This document shows, in pieces, positions 1-8,170 of a stretch of 64,000 nt of DNA. A model generated the notes under the pieces. It was not told the DNA's origin. It did not search any database and saw only the letters and a list, made by a program, of their open reading frames with translations. The DNA lies in the NCBI RefSeq assembly GCF_008801605.1, contig NZ_VZPJ01000020.1, forward strand, positions 1 through 64,000, written 5' to 3'. Positions within the stretch are counted from its first letter, which is position 1, and every line of letters starts with the position of its first letter. The translations under genes and the position numbers were made by a program. This stretch comes from Pseudomonas brassicacearum subsp. brassicacearum (lineage in GTDB: Bacteria > Pseudomonadota > Gammaproteobacteria > Pseudomonadales > Pseudomonadaceae).

Positions 1-58
1 AAGTTTCCTTTGCAACTTCAACCACTTGCGCTTCCGATCTCTCGTTAGCGGGAGGCGA

Positions 59-86
59 ATTCTACAGCGTTACTCGCTGCTGTCAA
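59..86 (-). promoter_or_regulatory. Strong sigma70 promoter in presumed rRNA operon leader (proximal)
   Basis: On the minus strand TTGACA (86-81) is followed after 16 bp by TAGAAT (64-59), with a GC-rich discriminator. It reads off the left edge. The transcribed sequence that follows (CTAACGAGAGATCGGAAGCG) resembles what I remember of the 16S rRNA leader in Pseudomonas. The rRNA genes are outside the window, so their identity is inferred. Confidence 0.7.
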
Positions 87-261
87 CACCTCTTTTTCAC
101 CGCTTTCGACCGAGAAGATCGAACCGCTGATAGAGCCAAACAACACCGCTCTATCTGCTCCTTCCGGGCTTCGATGAACTGAAGCCCAACACCTTCGAAA
201 CTTACTTAACTCATTGAATCTCAAGGAGTTTTCCGTTTCGACTGCGCCGGAAGTGGGGCGA

Positions 262-289
262 ATTATAGACTTCCAGAATCTGCCGTCAA
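262..289 (-). promoter_or_regulatory. Strong sigma70 promoter in presumed rRNA operon leader (distal)
   Basis: On the minus strand TTGACG (289-284), a 16-bp spacer and a perfect TATAAT (267-262) form a near-consensus promoter. Its -35 box begins 8 bp beyond the msrQ stop codon, so any upstream activating sequence lies inside the msrQ 3' end. Together with the promoter at 59-86 this gives the tandem arrangement usual for rRNA operons. Confidence 0.7.
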
Positions 290-296
290 CCCCTAA

Positions 297-917
297 TTAC
301 GCTTTTGTTGCAGAAGGAACTTTCCTACCCAGCAAACGCGGGATCCGACGCATAACCGGCGGGACTCTCAGCATCAACAGTACAGCCCCTATAAAGGCGT
401 ATATCGCCCACTCCTTCAGATCTGCCCGCACGATCCACAGCATATGCAACAACCCAAGCCCCAGGATCAGATAAACCAGGCGATGCAATTTCTTCCAGCG
501 CACGCCAAGCCGCCGCTGACTGTAGCGATTGGATGTGACCGCCAGCGCCAGCAGGCCGAGAAAGCCAAGCGCCCCGACAATAATGTAAGGCCGCTTGCTC
601 AACTCGACGCCCAGCTGCGACCAGTCGAACCCCAATATGAACGCCGCATACCCGCTCAAATGCAGCACCACATAAGTAAAGCACCACAACCCCAACTGCC
701 GCCTGACCGCAATCCACCCTGCCCATCCCGTCAGCTTTTGCAGCGGCGTCATGCTCAAGGTGATCAACAACAGGATCAACGTGCCCAACCCGAGCCGATC
801 CACCAGCACCTTGCCCGGGTCAGGACCCAGCGAGTTCATCAAGGCCTCGTAAAGCCAGAACAAGGGCCAGATCGCCGCCGCGATGAAGACGCCGATTCGC
901 CAGACTGGAAAACGCAT
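297..917 (-). CDS. msrQ: MsrQ, heme-binding membrane subunit of methionine sulfoxide reductase
   Basis: This 206-residue inner-membrane protein passes electrons from the quinone pool or flavin donors to periplasmic MsrP, which repairs oxidised methionine in envelope proteins. The sequence has about six hydrophobic segments (roughly 10-28, 44-58, 76-97, 111-127, 147-163, 171-187). Conserved histidines His86, His145 and His158 fit heme b ligands of the ferric reductase-like (YedZ) family. The start codon overlaps the msrP stop by one base (TGATG), so the pair is translationally coupled. Confidence 0.93.
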   Translation of the reverse strand: MRFPVWRIGVFIAAAIWPLFWLYEALMNSLGPDPGKVLVDRLGLGTLILLLITLSMTPLQKLTGWAGWIAVRRQLGLWCFTYVVLHLSGYAAFILGFDWSQLGVELSKRPYIIVGALGFLGLLALAVTSNRYSQRRLGVRWKKLHRLVYLILGLGLLHMLWIVRADLKEWAIYAFIGAVLLMLRVPPVMRRIPRLLGRKVPSATKA

Positions 918-1930
918 CAGTAGTCCTTCCTCAGGTCCATCCCTGCATATAAAGAAGCGACTTCATCCTGATAGCCGTTGAACATCAACGTATCGCGAAC
1001 ATTGGGACTGAACAGCCCGCTCGGTAAACGACGCTCATGCGCCTGGGTCCACCGCGGATGATCGACCGTCGGATTGACGTTGGCATAGAAACCGTATTCG
1101 TCAGACGCGATGCTCTGCCAAGTCGTCTTCGGCTGCTCACTCACCAGACTGATACGCACGATGGACTTCACACTTTTGAAACCGTATTTCCATGGGACCA
1201 CTAGCCGCAGCGGCGCGCCATTCTGGTTCGGCAACTCCCGTCCGTACATTCCCACCGCCAGGATAGCCAACGGATTCATGGCCTCATCCAATCGCAAGCC
1301 TTCGACATATGGCCAGTTGATCAAGGCGAAACCGGAACGCTGCCCCGGCATGACCTTGGGATCCTGCAGGGTTTCGAAGCGGATGTACTTGGCCTTGGAG
1401 GTCGGCTCGACCTGCTTGAGCAATGCAGAGATGGGGAAGCCAATCCACGGAATAACCATCGACCAGGCCTCGACACAGCGCAATCGATAGATACGCTCTT
1501 CCAGTTGATAAGGCTTCATGAAGTCTTCCAACCCGTAGCGTCCCGGCTTGCCCACCTCCCCGTCCACGACCACGCTCCAGGGCTCGGTCTTCAACGACCC
1601 GGCATTGGCTGCCGGGTCTCCCTTGTCGGTTCCGAACTCATAGAAGTTGTTGTAATGGGTCGCGTCCTTGAACGGCGTGATGGGCTCATTCTTGACCGTG
1701 ACCGCGCCCCATTGGACTGAAGGCAGTTTCTCGGCAAACCAGGACGGCGCCTTTCCGGGCTCGACATCGGCATACCGCGCCGCATCGGCAGCACTGGCCC
1801 ATTGAGGCAAGCTGCTGACGGCGAGGCCAGACAGGGTTGCACCGAGCATTTGCCGACGGGATAGATAGAGGGATTCGGGCGTGACGTCCGATTCACGGCA
1901 GTCGGACGACTTAGGGATCTTGATCAGCAT
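917..1930 (-). CDS. msrP: MsrP, molybdopterin-dependent periplasmic methionine sulfoxide reductase
   Basis: This is the catalytic subunit of the MsrPQ system, 337 residues, with a sulfite-oxidase-type molybdopterin fold. A Tat signal is visible: SRRQML at residues 24-29, then a hydrophobic stretch and a likely cleavage near ASA (45-47). Cys152 in the RLRCVEAW block is the expected molybdenum ligand. The ATG at 1930 has a good Shine-Dalgarno (GGAG, 1939-1936), but this site lies in the stem of a strong hairpin (1935-1978). msrQ follows with a one-base overlap. Confidence 0.94.
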   Translation of the reverse strand: MLIKIPKSSDCRESDVTPESLYLSRRQMLGATLSGLAVSSLPQWASAADAARYADVEPGKAPSWFAEKLPSVQWGAVTVKNEPITPFKDATHYNNFYEFGTDKGDPAANAGSLKTEPWSVVVDGEVGKPGRYGLEDFMKPYQLEERIYRLRCVEAWSMVIPWIGFPISALLKQVEPTSKAKYIRFETLQDPKVMPGQRSGFALINWPYVEGLRLDEAMNPLAILAVGMYGRELPNQNGAPLRLVVPWKYGFKSVKSIVRISLVSEQPKTTWQSIASDEYGFYANVNPTVDHPRWTQAHERRLPSGLFSPNVRDTLMFNGYQDEVASLYAGMDLRKDY

Positions 1931-1934
1931 GACA

Positions 1935-1978
1935 ACTCCGCAGTATTGGAGGGCAGATGCACCAATAGACTGCGGAGT
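1935..1978 (-). promoter_or_regulatory. Hairpin that buries the msrP ribosome binding site
   Basis: A perfect 10-bp outer stem (1935-1944 with 1969-1978) and a 5-bp inner stem (1945-1949 with 1962-1966) are separated by a 2-nt bulge and close a 12-nt loop. In the minus-strand RNA the GGAG Shine-Dalgarno at 1939-1936 is in the outer stem, 5 nt before the msrP ATG. There is no T-tract, so it is not a normal terminator. A role in translational control is inferred. Confidence 0.6.
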
Positions 1979-2005
1979 ATGGGGGAAATTACATTAAGGC
2001 AACGT

Positions 2006-2857
2006 TTAGCGTTGACGAAGACGCAACAAGTATTGCACCGGTCCGGAGGCGGCATAGCCCAGGAACACCAACAACAGGATACGCGGCGGATCACTGAACA
2101 CCACTGCGAACACCAGCACCACCGCCAGAATCGCCACGAACGGCACACGGCCCTTCAGATCCAGCTCCTTGAAGCTGTTGTACTTGATATTACTGACCAT
2201 CAACATCCCGGCCGCCGCAACCAGCAACGCCACCAGGAACGACATTTTCGACCCCTGGATGCCGTAGTCGCTGAATGCCCAGACAACACCTGCCACGACA
2301 CCCGCCGCGGCCGGACTGGCCAGGCCGATGAAGTAGCGTTTGTCAGCCTTGCCAACCTGGGTGTTGAAACGAGCCAGGCGCAATGCCGCCCCCGCCACAT
2401 AGATAAAGGCAACCATCCAGCCGACCTTGCCCATGTCCCCCAGCGCCCAGCCGAACGCCAGCAAGGCGGGAGCCACGCCAAAGGCGACCATGTCGGACAG
2501 CGAATCATATTCGGCGCCAAACGCACTCTGGGTATTGGTCATGCGGGCCACGCGCCCGTCCAGGCCATCGAGCACCATGGCGACGAAGATCGCAATGGCG
2601 GCGAACGCGAAGTAACGACTCGCCCCTGCGCTATCGCCAGCGCTCAAGGCAGCCTGGGCACTCATGGAGCTGATGATGGAATAGAAACCGGCGAACAGGT
2701 TCGCGGTGGTGAACAGGTTCGGCAACAGATAGATGCCACGATGCCGGACCTTACGGCCTTCAGCGTCATGGCCTTCTTCGACGTGCTCATCGATGGGCAA
2801 CAGGCTTTCGGCGTCAGGAGCCTGGTTTGGCTCGTCGGGACGTTCGCTCATGGACAA
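2006..2857 (-). CDS. pssA: CDP-diacylglycerol-serine O-phosphatidyltransferase
   Basis: This enzyme makes phosphatidylserine from CDP-diacylglycerol and serine, the first step to phosphatidylethanolamine. It has 283 residues and belongs to the membrane CDP-alcohol phosphatidyltransferase family. The signature is complete: Asp97 and Asp100, then GRVAR, Asp118 and Asp122 (pattern DGxxAR...G...D...D). Several hydrophobic helices follow, reaching the C-terminus. The acidic 35-residue N-terminus is a cytosolic tail. It lies between ilvC and msrP in the same direction but with gaps of 138 and 75 bp, so it probably has its own transcript. Confidence 0.93.
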   Translation of the reverse strand: MSMSERPDEPNQAPDAESLLPIDEHVEEGHDAEGRKVRHRGIYLLPNLFTTANLFAGFYSIISSMSAQAALSAGDSAGASRYFAFAAIAIFVAMVLDGLDGRVARMTNTQSAFGAEYDSLSDMVAFGVAPALLAFGWALGDMGKVGWMVAFIYVAGAALRLARFNTQVGKADKRYFIGLASPAAAGVVAGVVWAFSDYGIQGSKMSFLVALLVAAAGMLMVSNIKYNSFKELDLKGRVPFVAILAVVLVFAVVFSDPPRILLLVFLGYAASGPVQYLLRLRQR

Positions 2858-2952
2858 TACCTTGCAACGGTGTGAAAAAATTCGACAGATGTCTGGGACG
2901 ACGGTTCGGCCGCAAACGATGCAGCTTTATACCAGAAGCCACCGCCCAAACG

Positions 2953-2979
2953 AAAAAACGCGGCCGAGGCCGCGTTTTT
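2953..2979 (-). terminator. Intrinsic terminator after ilvC
   Basis: An 8-bp GC-rich stem (ACGCGGCC, 2958-2965; GGCCGCGT, 2968-2975) is flanked by A and T runs on both sides, so it can act in either direction. It lies 17 bp beyond the ilvC stop on the minus strand and separates ilvBHC from pssA. Confidence 0.8.
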
Positions 2980-2995
2980 CGATCAAGTTCGCGAC

Positions 2996-4012
2996 TTAGT
3001 TCTTGGCTTTGTCGACGATCTTGTTGGCACCGATCCACGGCATCATCGAGCGCAGTTGCTCGCCGATGATTTCGATACCGTGAGCGGCATTGTTACGACG
3101 CTTGGCGGTCATCGAAGGATAGCCGGTAGCGCCTTCGCTGATGAACATCTTGGCGTATTCGCCGTCCTGAATACGTTTCAGGGCGTTGCGCATGGCCTGA
3201 CGGGATTCGGCGTTGATGACTTCCGGACCGGTCACGTACTCGCCGTATTCGGCGTTGTTGGAGATCGAGTAGTTCATGTTGGCGATACCGCCTTCATACA
3301 TGAGGTCAACGATCAGCTTCAGTTCGTGCAGGCACTCGAAGTAGGCCATTTCCGGCGCGTAGCCAGCTTCAACCAGGGTTTCGAAACCGGCCTTGACCAG
3401 CTCGACGGTACCGCCGCACAGAACGGCTTGCTCGCCGAACAGGTCGGTTTCGGTTTCGTCCTTGAAGGTGGTTTCGATGATGCCGGTACGGCCGCCACCC
3501 ACGCCAGCAGCGTAGGACAGGGCCACGTTCTTGGCGTTGCCGGACGCATCCTGGTAGATCGCGATCAGGTCAGGGATACCGCCGCCTTTCACGAACTCGG
3601 AACGCACGGTGTGACCCGGGGCCTTCGGCGCGATCATGATCACGTCGAGGTCGGCACGTGGCACAACCTGGTTGTAGTGGATCGCGAAACCGTGGGAGAA
3701 GGCCAGGGTGGCGCCTTTCTTGATGTTCGGTTCGATTTCGTTCTTGTACAGCGCCGATTGGAACTCGTCCGGGGTCAGGATCATGACCAGGTCGGCCGCA
3801 GCAACGGCAGAAGCCACGTCGGTCACTTTCAGGCCATGGGCCTCGGCCTTGGCAACGGTGGCCGAGCCTTTACGCAGGCCGACAGTCACGTCAACGCCGG
3901 AATCTTTCAGGTTGCACGCTTGGGCGTGACCTTGGGAGCCGTAGCCGATGATGGCGACTTTCTTGCCCTGGATGATCGACAGGTCGCAGTCTTTATCGTA
4001 GAAAACTTTCAT
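2996..4012 (-). CDS. ilvC: Ketol-acid reductoisomerase (NADP+)
   Basis: It converts acetolactate or acetohydroxybutyrate to the dihydroxy acid in valine and isoleucine synthesis, using NADPH and Mg2+. It is a 338-residue class I enzyme, the normal short-form length. The nucleotide-binding loop GYGSQGHA is at residues 23-30. The knotted C-terminal domain holds the metal-binding acidic residues in DLFGEQAVLCGG. The AGGGGAAATTC ribosome binding site precedes the ATG. It is the last gene of ilvB-ilvH-ilvC and is followed by an intrinsic terminator. Confidence 0.96.
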   Translation of the reverse strand: MKVFYDKDCDLSIIQGKKVAIIGYGSQGHAQACNLKDSGVDVTVGLRKGSATVAKAEAHGLKVTDVASAVAAADLVMILTPDEFQSALYKNEIEPNIKKGATLAFSHGFAIHYNQVVPRADLDVIMIAPKAPGHTVRSEFVKGGGIPDLIAIYQDASGNAKNVALSYAAGVGGGRTGIIETTFKDETETDLFGEQAVLCGGTVELVKAGFETLVEAGYAPEMAYFECLHELKLIVDLMYEGGIANMNYSISNNAEYGEYVTGPEVINAESRQAMRNALKRIQDGEYAKMFISEGATGYPSMTAKRRNNAAHGIEIIGEQLRSMMPWIGANKIVDKAKN

Positions 4013-4056
4013 GAATTTCCCCTATATCCGGCCGTTCAGGCCATTCGCTAATTTGG

Positions 4057-4548
4057 TTAGATGCTCAGTACTTTGTCGCCACGGGCAATCCCGGTGACGC
4101 CACTGCGTACGGTTTCCAGAATCGAGGCAGTGCCGATCGATTGAATGAAGCTGTCGAGCTTGTCGCTGGTACCGGTCAACTGAACGGTATAGACGCTGGC
4201 GCTGACATCGACGATCTGCCCACGATAAATATCGGTAGTGCGTTTGATCTCGGCGCGCTGGGCGCCGGTGGCCTTGACCTTGACCAGCATCAGTTCACGC
4301 TCGATGTGAGCGCTTTCCGACAGGTCCACCAGCTTGACCACCTCGATCAGCTTGTTCAGGTTCTTGGTGATCTGCTCGATGATTTCATCGTGCCCTACGG
4401 TGGTCAGCGTCAGACGCGACAGGGTCGGGTCTTCGGTTGGCGCCACGGTCAGGCTTTCGATGTTGTAGTTGCGCTGCGAGAACAGGCCCACAACACGAGA
4501 CAGCGCACCTGGTTCGTTTTCCAGAAGCAGGGAAATAATATGTCGCAT
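4057..4548 (-). CDS. ilvH: Acetolactate synthase small (regulatory) subunit
   Basis: This 163-residue subunit binds IlvB, raises its activity and confers valine feedback inhibition. An N-terminal ACT domain (about residues 1-75, beginning MRHIISLLLENEPGALSRVV) is followed by the family C-terminal ACT-like domain. The reading frame is open 10 codons further upstream, but the MRHII start fits the family and leaves a 2-bp gap to the ilvB stop, typical of coupled ilvBH pairs. Confidence 0.95.
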   Translation of the reverse strand: MRHIISLLLENEPGALSRVVGLFSQRNYNIESLTVAPTEDPTLSRLTLTTVGHDEIIEQITKNLNKLIEVVKLVDLSESAHIERELMLVKVKATGAQRAEIKRTTDIYRGQIVDVSASVYTVQLTGTSDKLDSFIQSIGTASILETVRSGVTGIARGDKVLSI

Positions 4549-4550
4549 GA

Positions 4551-6275
4551 TTAGGTACGCTCCGTCTTGCTCAGCCACATATCGCGCATGGAGCCGTCTT
4601 TGATCTGCATCGGGTAGACGTGCTCGCTGGTGTCGACCGCAATATCGATCACCACCAGGCGATCCTTCATGGCGAACGCTTCCTCCATCTTCGACTTCAA
4701 ATCCTTCGATTCGGTGATGCGCACGCCAACGTGACCGTAGGCCTCTGCCAGCTTGACGAAATCAGGCAACGATTCCATGTACGAGTGCGAGTGACGGCTG
4801 CCGTAGCTCATGTCCTGCCACTGGCGAACCATCCCCAACACGCCGTTGTTCAGGATCACGATCTTCACCGGCAAACCGTATTGCAGGCAGGTGGACAGCT
4901 CCTGGATGTTCATCTGGATGCTGCCTTCGCCCGTGACGCAGGCGACATCAGCCTCTGGGAAGCTCAACTTGATGCCCATGGCCGCCGGGAAACCGAAGCC
5001 CATGGTGCCCAGGCCGCCGGAGTTGATCCAGCGATTGGGTTTGTCGAACTTGTAGTACTGCGCAGCGAACATCTGGTGCTGGCCCACGTCGGAGGTCACA
5101 AAGGCATCGCCCTTGGTCACTTCGCACAGGGTTTCGATCACGGTCTGCGGCTTGATCACACTGCCGTCACCCTTGTCATAAGGGAACAAGCCACGATCGC
5201 CGCGCCATTCATCAACCTGCTTCCACCAACTGGCCACGGATTCCTTGTTTGGAACCTCGCCGATTTCCTTGAGGATGGCGACCATTTCGGTCAACACGCT
5301 CTCTACAGGACCGACAATCGGCACGTCTGCCTTGATGGTCTTGGAGATGGACGCCGGGTCGATATCGATGTGGATGATCTTGGCGTTCGGGCAGAATTTC
5401 GCCGGACCATTGATGACGCGGTCGTCGAAACGTGCGCCGACCGCCAGGATCACATCGGCGTGGTGCATCGCCAGGTTGGCGGTGTAGCTGCCGTGCATGC
5501 CGAGCATACCGATGAACTGACGGTCGGTGCCCGGGAACGCGCCCAGGCCCATCAGCGTATTGGTGACCGGCAGGTTGAGCATTTTCGCCAGTTCGGTCAG
5601 CGGCGCGGAGCCACCACCGAGGATCACGCCACCACCGGAGTACAGCACAGGGCGCTTGGCCGCCAGGAGCATTTCGGCTGCCTTGCGGATTTGCCCCGAG
5701 TGGCCGCGTACGGCCGGGCTGTAGGAACGCAGCTTGGCTTTTTTCGGGAAGATGTATTCGAACTTCTCGGCCGGGTTGGTCATGTCTTTCGGAACATCGA
5801 CCACGACCGGGCCCGGACGACCGGATTCTGCCAGGTAGAAGGCCTTCTTCATGACTTCCGGGATTTCCGACGCGTGCTTGATCATGAAGCTGTGCTTCAC
5901 GATCGGCCGGGAGATACCGATCATGTCGGTTTCCTGGAATGCGTCGGTACCCACCATGGTGCTGGGCACCTGGCCGGAAATGATCACCATCGGGATGGAG
6001 TCCATGTACGCGGTGGCGATACCAGTGATGGCGTTCGTGGCGCCTGGACCGGAAGTCACCAGTACCACGCCGGCCTTGCCGGTGGCACGGGCATAGCCGT
6101 CAGCCATATGGGTGGCGGCCTGCTCGTGACGAACCAGGATATGGGTCACTTCCGGTTCTTTGAACAGGGCATCATAGACATGAAGAAGAGCACCACCGGG
6201 GTACCCGTAGATATATTTGACGCCTTCGTCACGCAAAAAGCGGACGAGCATCTCACCGCCAGATAAAAGCTCCAC
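4551..6275 (-). CDS. ilvB: Acetolactate synthase large (catalytic) subunit
   Basis: This thiamine diphosphate enzyme condenses pyruvate with pyruvate or 2-oxobutyrate, the first common step of branched-chain amino-acid synthesis. It has 574 residues. The N-terminal pyrimidine-binding domain carries the catalytic glutamate (RHEQAATHMADG), the middle domain binds FAD, and the C-terminal domain has the ThDP/Mg motif from GEGS to NN. I chose the GTG at 6275 because AGAGGTGA sits just upstream and the family begins VELLSGGEML. An in-frame upstream start would add 12 residues. Some pseudomonad annotations call this gene ilvI. Confidence 0.95.
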   Translation of the reverse strand: MELLSGGEMLVRFLRDEGVKYIYGYPGGALLHVYDALFKEPEVTHILVRHEQAATHMADGYARATGKAGVVLVTSGPGATNAITGIATAYMDSIPMVIISGQVPSTMVGTDAFQETDMIGISRPIVKHSFMIKHASEIPEVMKKAFYLAESGRPGPVVVDVPKDMTNPAEKFEYIFPKKAKLRSYSPAVRGHSGQIRKAAEMLLAAKRPVLYSGGGVILGGGSAPLTELAKMLNLPVTNTLMGLGAFPGTDRQFIGMLGMHGSYTANLAMHHADVILAVGARFDDRVINGPAKFCPNAKIIHIDIDPASISKTIKADVPIVGPVESVLTEMVAILKEIGEVPNKESVASWWKQVDEWRGDRGLFPYDKGDGSVIKPQTVIETLCEVTKGDAFVTSDVGQHQMFAAQYYKFDKPNRWINSGGLGTMGFGFPAAMGIKLSFPEADVACVTGEGSIQMNIQELSTCLQYGLPVKIVILNNGVLGMVRQWQDMSYGSRHSHSYMESLPDFVKLAEAYGHVGVRITESKDLKSKMEEAFAMKDRLVVIDIAVDTSEHVYPMQIKDGSMRDMWLSKTERT

Positions 6276-6676
6276 GTTGTTCACCTCTAAAACGCCAGAA
6301 TACCGACCCACAAGAAAGGGACGGGTCTTAATAGGTTTACTTCTCGGCAGAGCATGAGCGACGGTGGTCGCCGACTACGTCAGCACTGACTGAGCAAGTA
6401 TTGGGATCGTCCCAAGTGTTGCGGGCCTTTCCCACCCAGCGCGAGGTAACGCGTTGCGGGTGTAACAGGTCGGCGCGGATGTGCGCCTCATGATCTGCTG
6501 AGTGGGTCTGCTTCTGGCAGTCCCTCTACAGCGGACTTTGGATTCTTCTGTTTCGCCTCCTTCAAGTCAAGTCGTCTATGTGTTTTATTCGAAGTAAGCG
6601 CATGAGAACGCAAGAAAAAACCTTTAAACGGCAACTGTGTTAGCTTCAATTGCGCAACCCATGACAAGGAAACAGC
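6276..6676. other. Intergenic region upstream of ilvB
   Basis: This 400-bp divergent spacer between ilvB (minus) and the DUF4124 gene (plus) presumably holds both promoters. On the minus strand there is a small TTGGGA/TCCCAA hairpin around 6401-6415 and a possible 38-codon frame from about 6490. That frame has no clear ribosome binding site and no run of Ile, Leu or Val codons, so I do not call a leader peptide. The DUF4124 gene has a good AAGGAAA ribosome binding site. Confidence 0.4.
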
Positions 6677-7099
6677 ATGCGAATGATCTTCTTGACGGCC
6701 AGCCTGCTGGTTGGCCTGAGCCCGATGTGCATGGCCGGTCAGGTCTACAAATGGGTGGACGCCCAGGGCGTTACCCACTTCGGCGCCCAGCCGCCCGAAG
6801 GCACGGAGGCCACGACCGTGATCAAGTCCGCCCCGCCGCCCGCCAAACCGGCGGCACCGCCGTCTGGCGGAGTCATTGGCGACCAAAAGGCCATCGACCA
6901 ACAGGTCAAGAAACAGATTGCCGAGCAGGAAGCCCAACTCAAGGCGTTCTGCGAACAGGCCCGGACCAATCTGGCGCAATTGCAGAACAACCCCAGGGTA
7001 CGTGAAGACGTAGAGGGGGAAATGCGCCGCCTCACCGAAGAAGAGCGGCGCCAGCGGATCGACGAGACCCGCAAGCAAATCGAGGAGAATTGTCAGTAA
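6677..7099 (+). CDS. DUF4124 domain-containing periplasmic protein
   Basis: A 140-residue protein with a signal peptide (cleavage after MCMA, about residue 20). The short DUF4124 module follows (GQVYKWVDAQGVTHFGAQPP), then a proline/alanine linker and a charged C-terminal helix rich in Gln, Glu and Arg (about 75-140), probably a coiled coil. The family is common in the gammaproteobacterial envelope and has no established function. It is convergent with the yqcC-like gene; a GC-rich inverted repeat (7098-7117) spans both stop codons. Confidence 0.85.
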   Translation: MRMIFLTASLLVGLSPMCMAGQVYKWVDAQGVTHFGAQPPEGTEATTVIKSAPPPAKPAAPPSGGVIGDQKAIDQQVKKQIAEQEAQLKAFCEQARTNLAQLQNNPRVREDVEGEMRRLTEEERRQRIDETRKQIEENCQ

Positions 7100-7117
7100 C
7101 GCCGGTCAGCCGGCGTT
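7098..7117. terminator. GC-rich inverted repeat between convergent genes
   Basis: A perfect 8-bp inverted repeat (AACGCCGG/CCGGCGTT, loop TCAG) covers the stop codons of the DUF4124 gene and the yqcC-like gene. There is no long T run, so a terminator role is only plausible. Confidence 0.35.
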
Positions 7118-7438
7118 GCTGATCAACTGATCGAACTGCGCCAGCAGCCGCTGCAACTCGATGCCCTGCCCTGGCCGCTGTGCATAGACCATCTCGGCCA
7201 TGGCAAGGATGCCCGAGGCGTTGGGCAGCGGCAGGTCGTTTTCCAGGATGGCTTTCATCCTGGGCAGGAAGATCCATTGCAGCCATTGCTCGAAGTCCAG
7301 GGTGTCGACCGCGAATGGCTCGACACTGGCCAGTGCCTGCGCCGAAGGCGAAACATCGCTCCACCAGCCCTGGACTCGCAACTCCCGCTCGATCAACAGC
7401 AACTGATCGGCGATTTGAGGAAAACGCGTATCCATCAA
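7106..7438 (-). CDS. YqcC family protein
   Basis: A 110-residue cytosolic all-alpha protein of the YqcC (DUF446) family. The family pattern of an N-terminal helix (RFPQIADQLLLIERELR), a WW/W motif and LDFEQWLQWIFLPRMKAILE is visible. In enterobacteria the homologue sits beside truC and is proposed to work with that pseudouridine synthase, but no role has been shown here. Its ATG overlaps the end of the upstream lipoprotein gene by 4 bp (ATGA), so the two are coupled. Confidence 0.85.
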   Translation of the reverse strand: MMDTRFPQIADQLLLIERELRVQGWWSDVSPSAQALASVEPFAVDTLDFEQWLQWIFLPRMKAILENDLPLPNASGILAMAEMVYAQRPGQGIELQRLLAQFDQLISNAG

Positions 7439-8154
7439 AGCGAAACCTTGGCCTTCTGACGGGCCAATGCCGCGCCAGCGGAATCGCCCTGTTTCTCACG
7501 GGCCTGGGCGATCAACTCCCACAGGCTGGCCTGAAGTGCCGGGCGACCACTGGAGAATGTCAGGCCACGACGGGCCAGCTGTTCGGCTTGCGGCGCATCG
7601 CCCTGGGCCATGCGCACCTGGGCCAGGCGATAAAGCACCTGGGGTTCGCGCGGCGCGACACGCTGGGCACGCTCCAGGCTGGAAGACGCACCGTTGAGGT
7701 CACCACCGGCCTGTTGCTGTTGCGCCGTGGTCAACAGGGCCAGAACCGGGCCGTCGAGCTGTTCATCGGCGGACAGACCACCGGCTCCTGCCGACGGAAT
7801 GCTGCTCGGCGTCGAAGGCATGCTGTAGCTGCCCTGGTCGATCGGCGAGGTTTCGATTGGCCCGGGGGTAATCGGGCCCGGCGTGATCGGCGTGCTGCTG
7901 ATCGGCGCAGAGGTCGTCGCGCCGCCACCAGGCACCATCACGACGACACCGGTGTCGCCCTGCGGGATTGCCTGGACCTGGCCCTGCGCCGGCCGCTTCA
8001 CTGTCGTTTGACGGAAACCGCCATTGGCCGAGACCCGCTCGCTGTTGGAAACAGCGGTGCCGGAATCAACGACCGGAATCGAACCGCGTTGTACGGTAGA
8101 GCAACCACTGAGCAAAGCCACGGCTGTTACCGCTGGAATCAACCACTTGTTCAC
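7435..8154 (-). CDS. Tetratricopeptide-repeat lipoprotein
   Basis: A 239-residue outer-membrane or periplasmic lipoprotein. Residues 1-18 are a lipoprotein signal ending in the lipobox LSGC, so Cys18 is the lipidated residue. A low-complexity region (about 75-125) has short TPITPGPI-type Pro/Ile/Ser repeats. The C-terminal half holds two or three TPR-like helices (about 140-230). It lies 16 bp after the PBP1b gene in the same direction, which suggests a cell-wall role. E. coli uses the lipoprotein LpoB to activate PBP1b; this protein is not a clear LpoB homologue. Confidence 0.82.
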   Translation of the reverse strand: MNKWLIPAVTAVALLSGCSTVQRGSIPVVDSGTAVSNSERVSANGGFRQTTVKRPAQGQVQAIPQGDTGVVVMVPGGGATTSAPISSTPITPGPITPGPIETSPIDQGSYSMPSTPSSIPSAGAGGLSADEQLDGPVLALLTTAQQQQAGGDLNGASSSLERAQRVAPREPQVLYRLAQVRMAQGDAPQAEQLARRGLTFSSGRPALQASLWELIAQAREKQGDSAGAALARQKAKVSL

Positions 8155-8170
8155 TTGAAACCCTCTTTGC

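Noticed and set aside
6372..6490. Possible ilv leader peptide on the minus strand
   Set aside because: The frame has no good ribosome binding site and no cluster of Ile, Leu or Val codons, and no terminator/antiterminator pair is visible.
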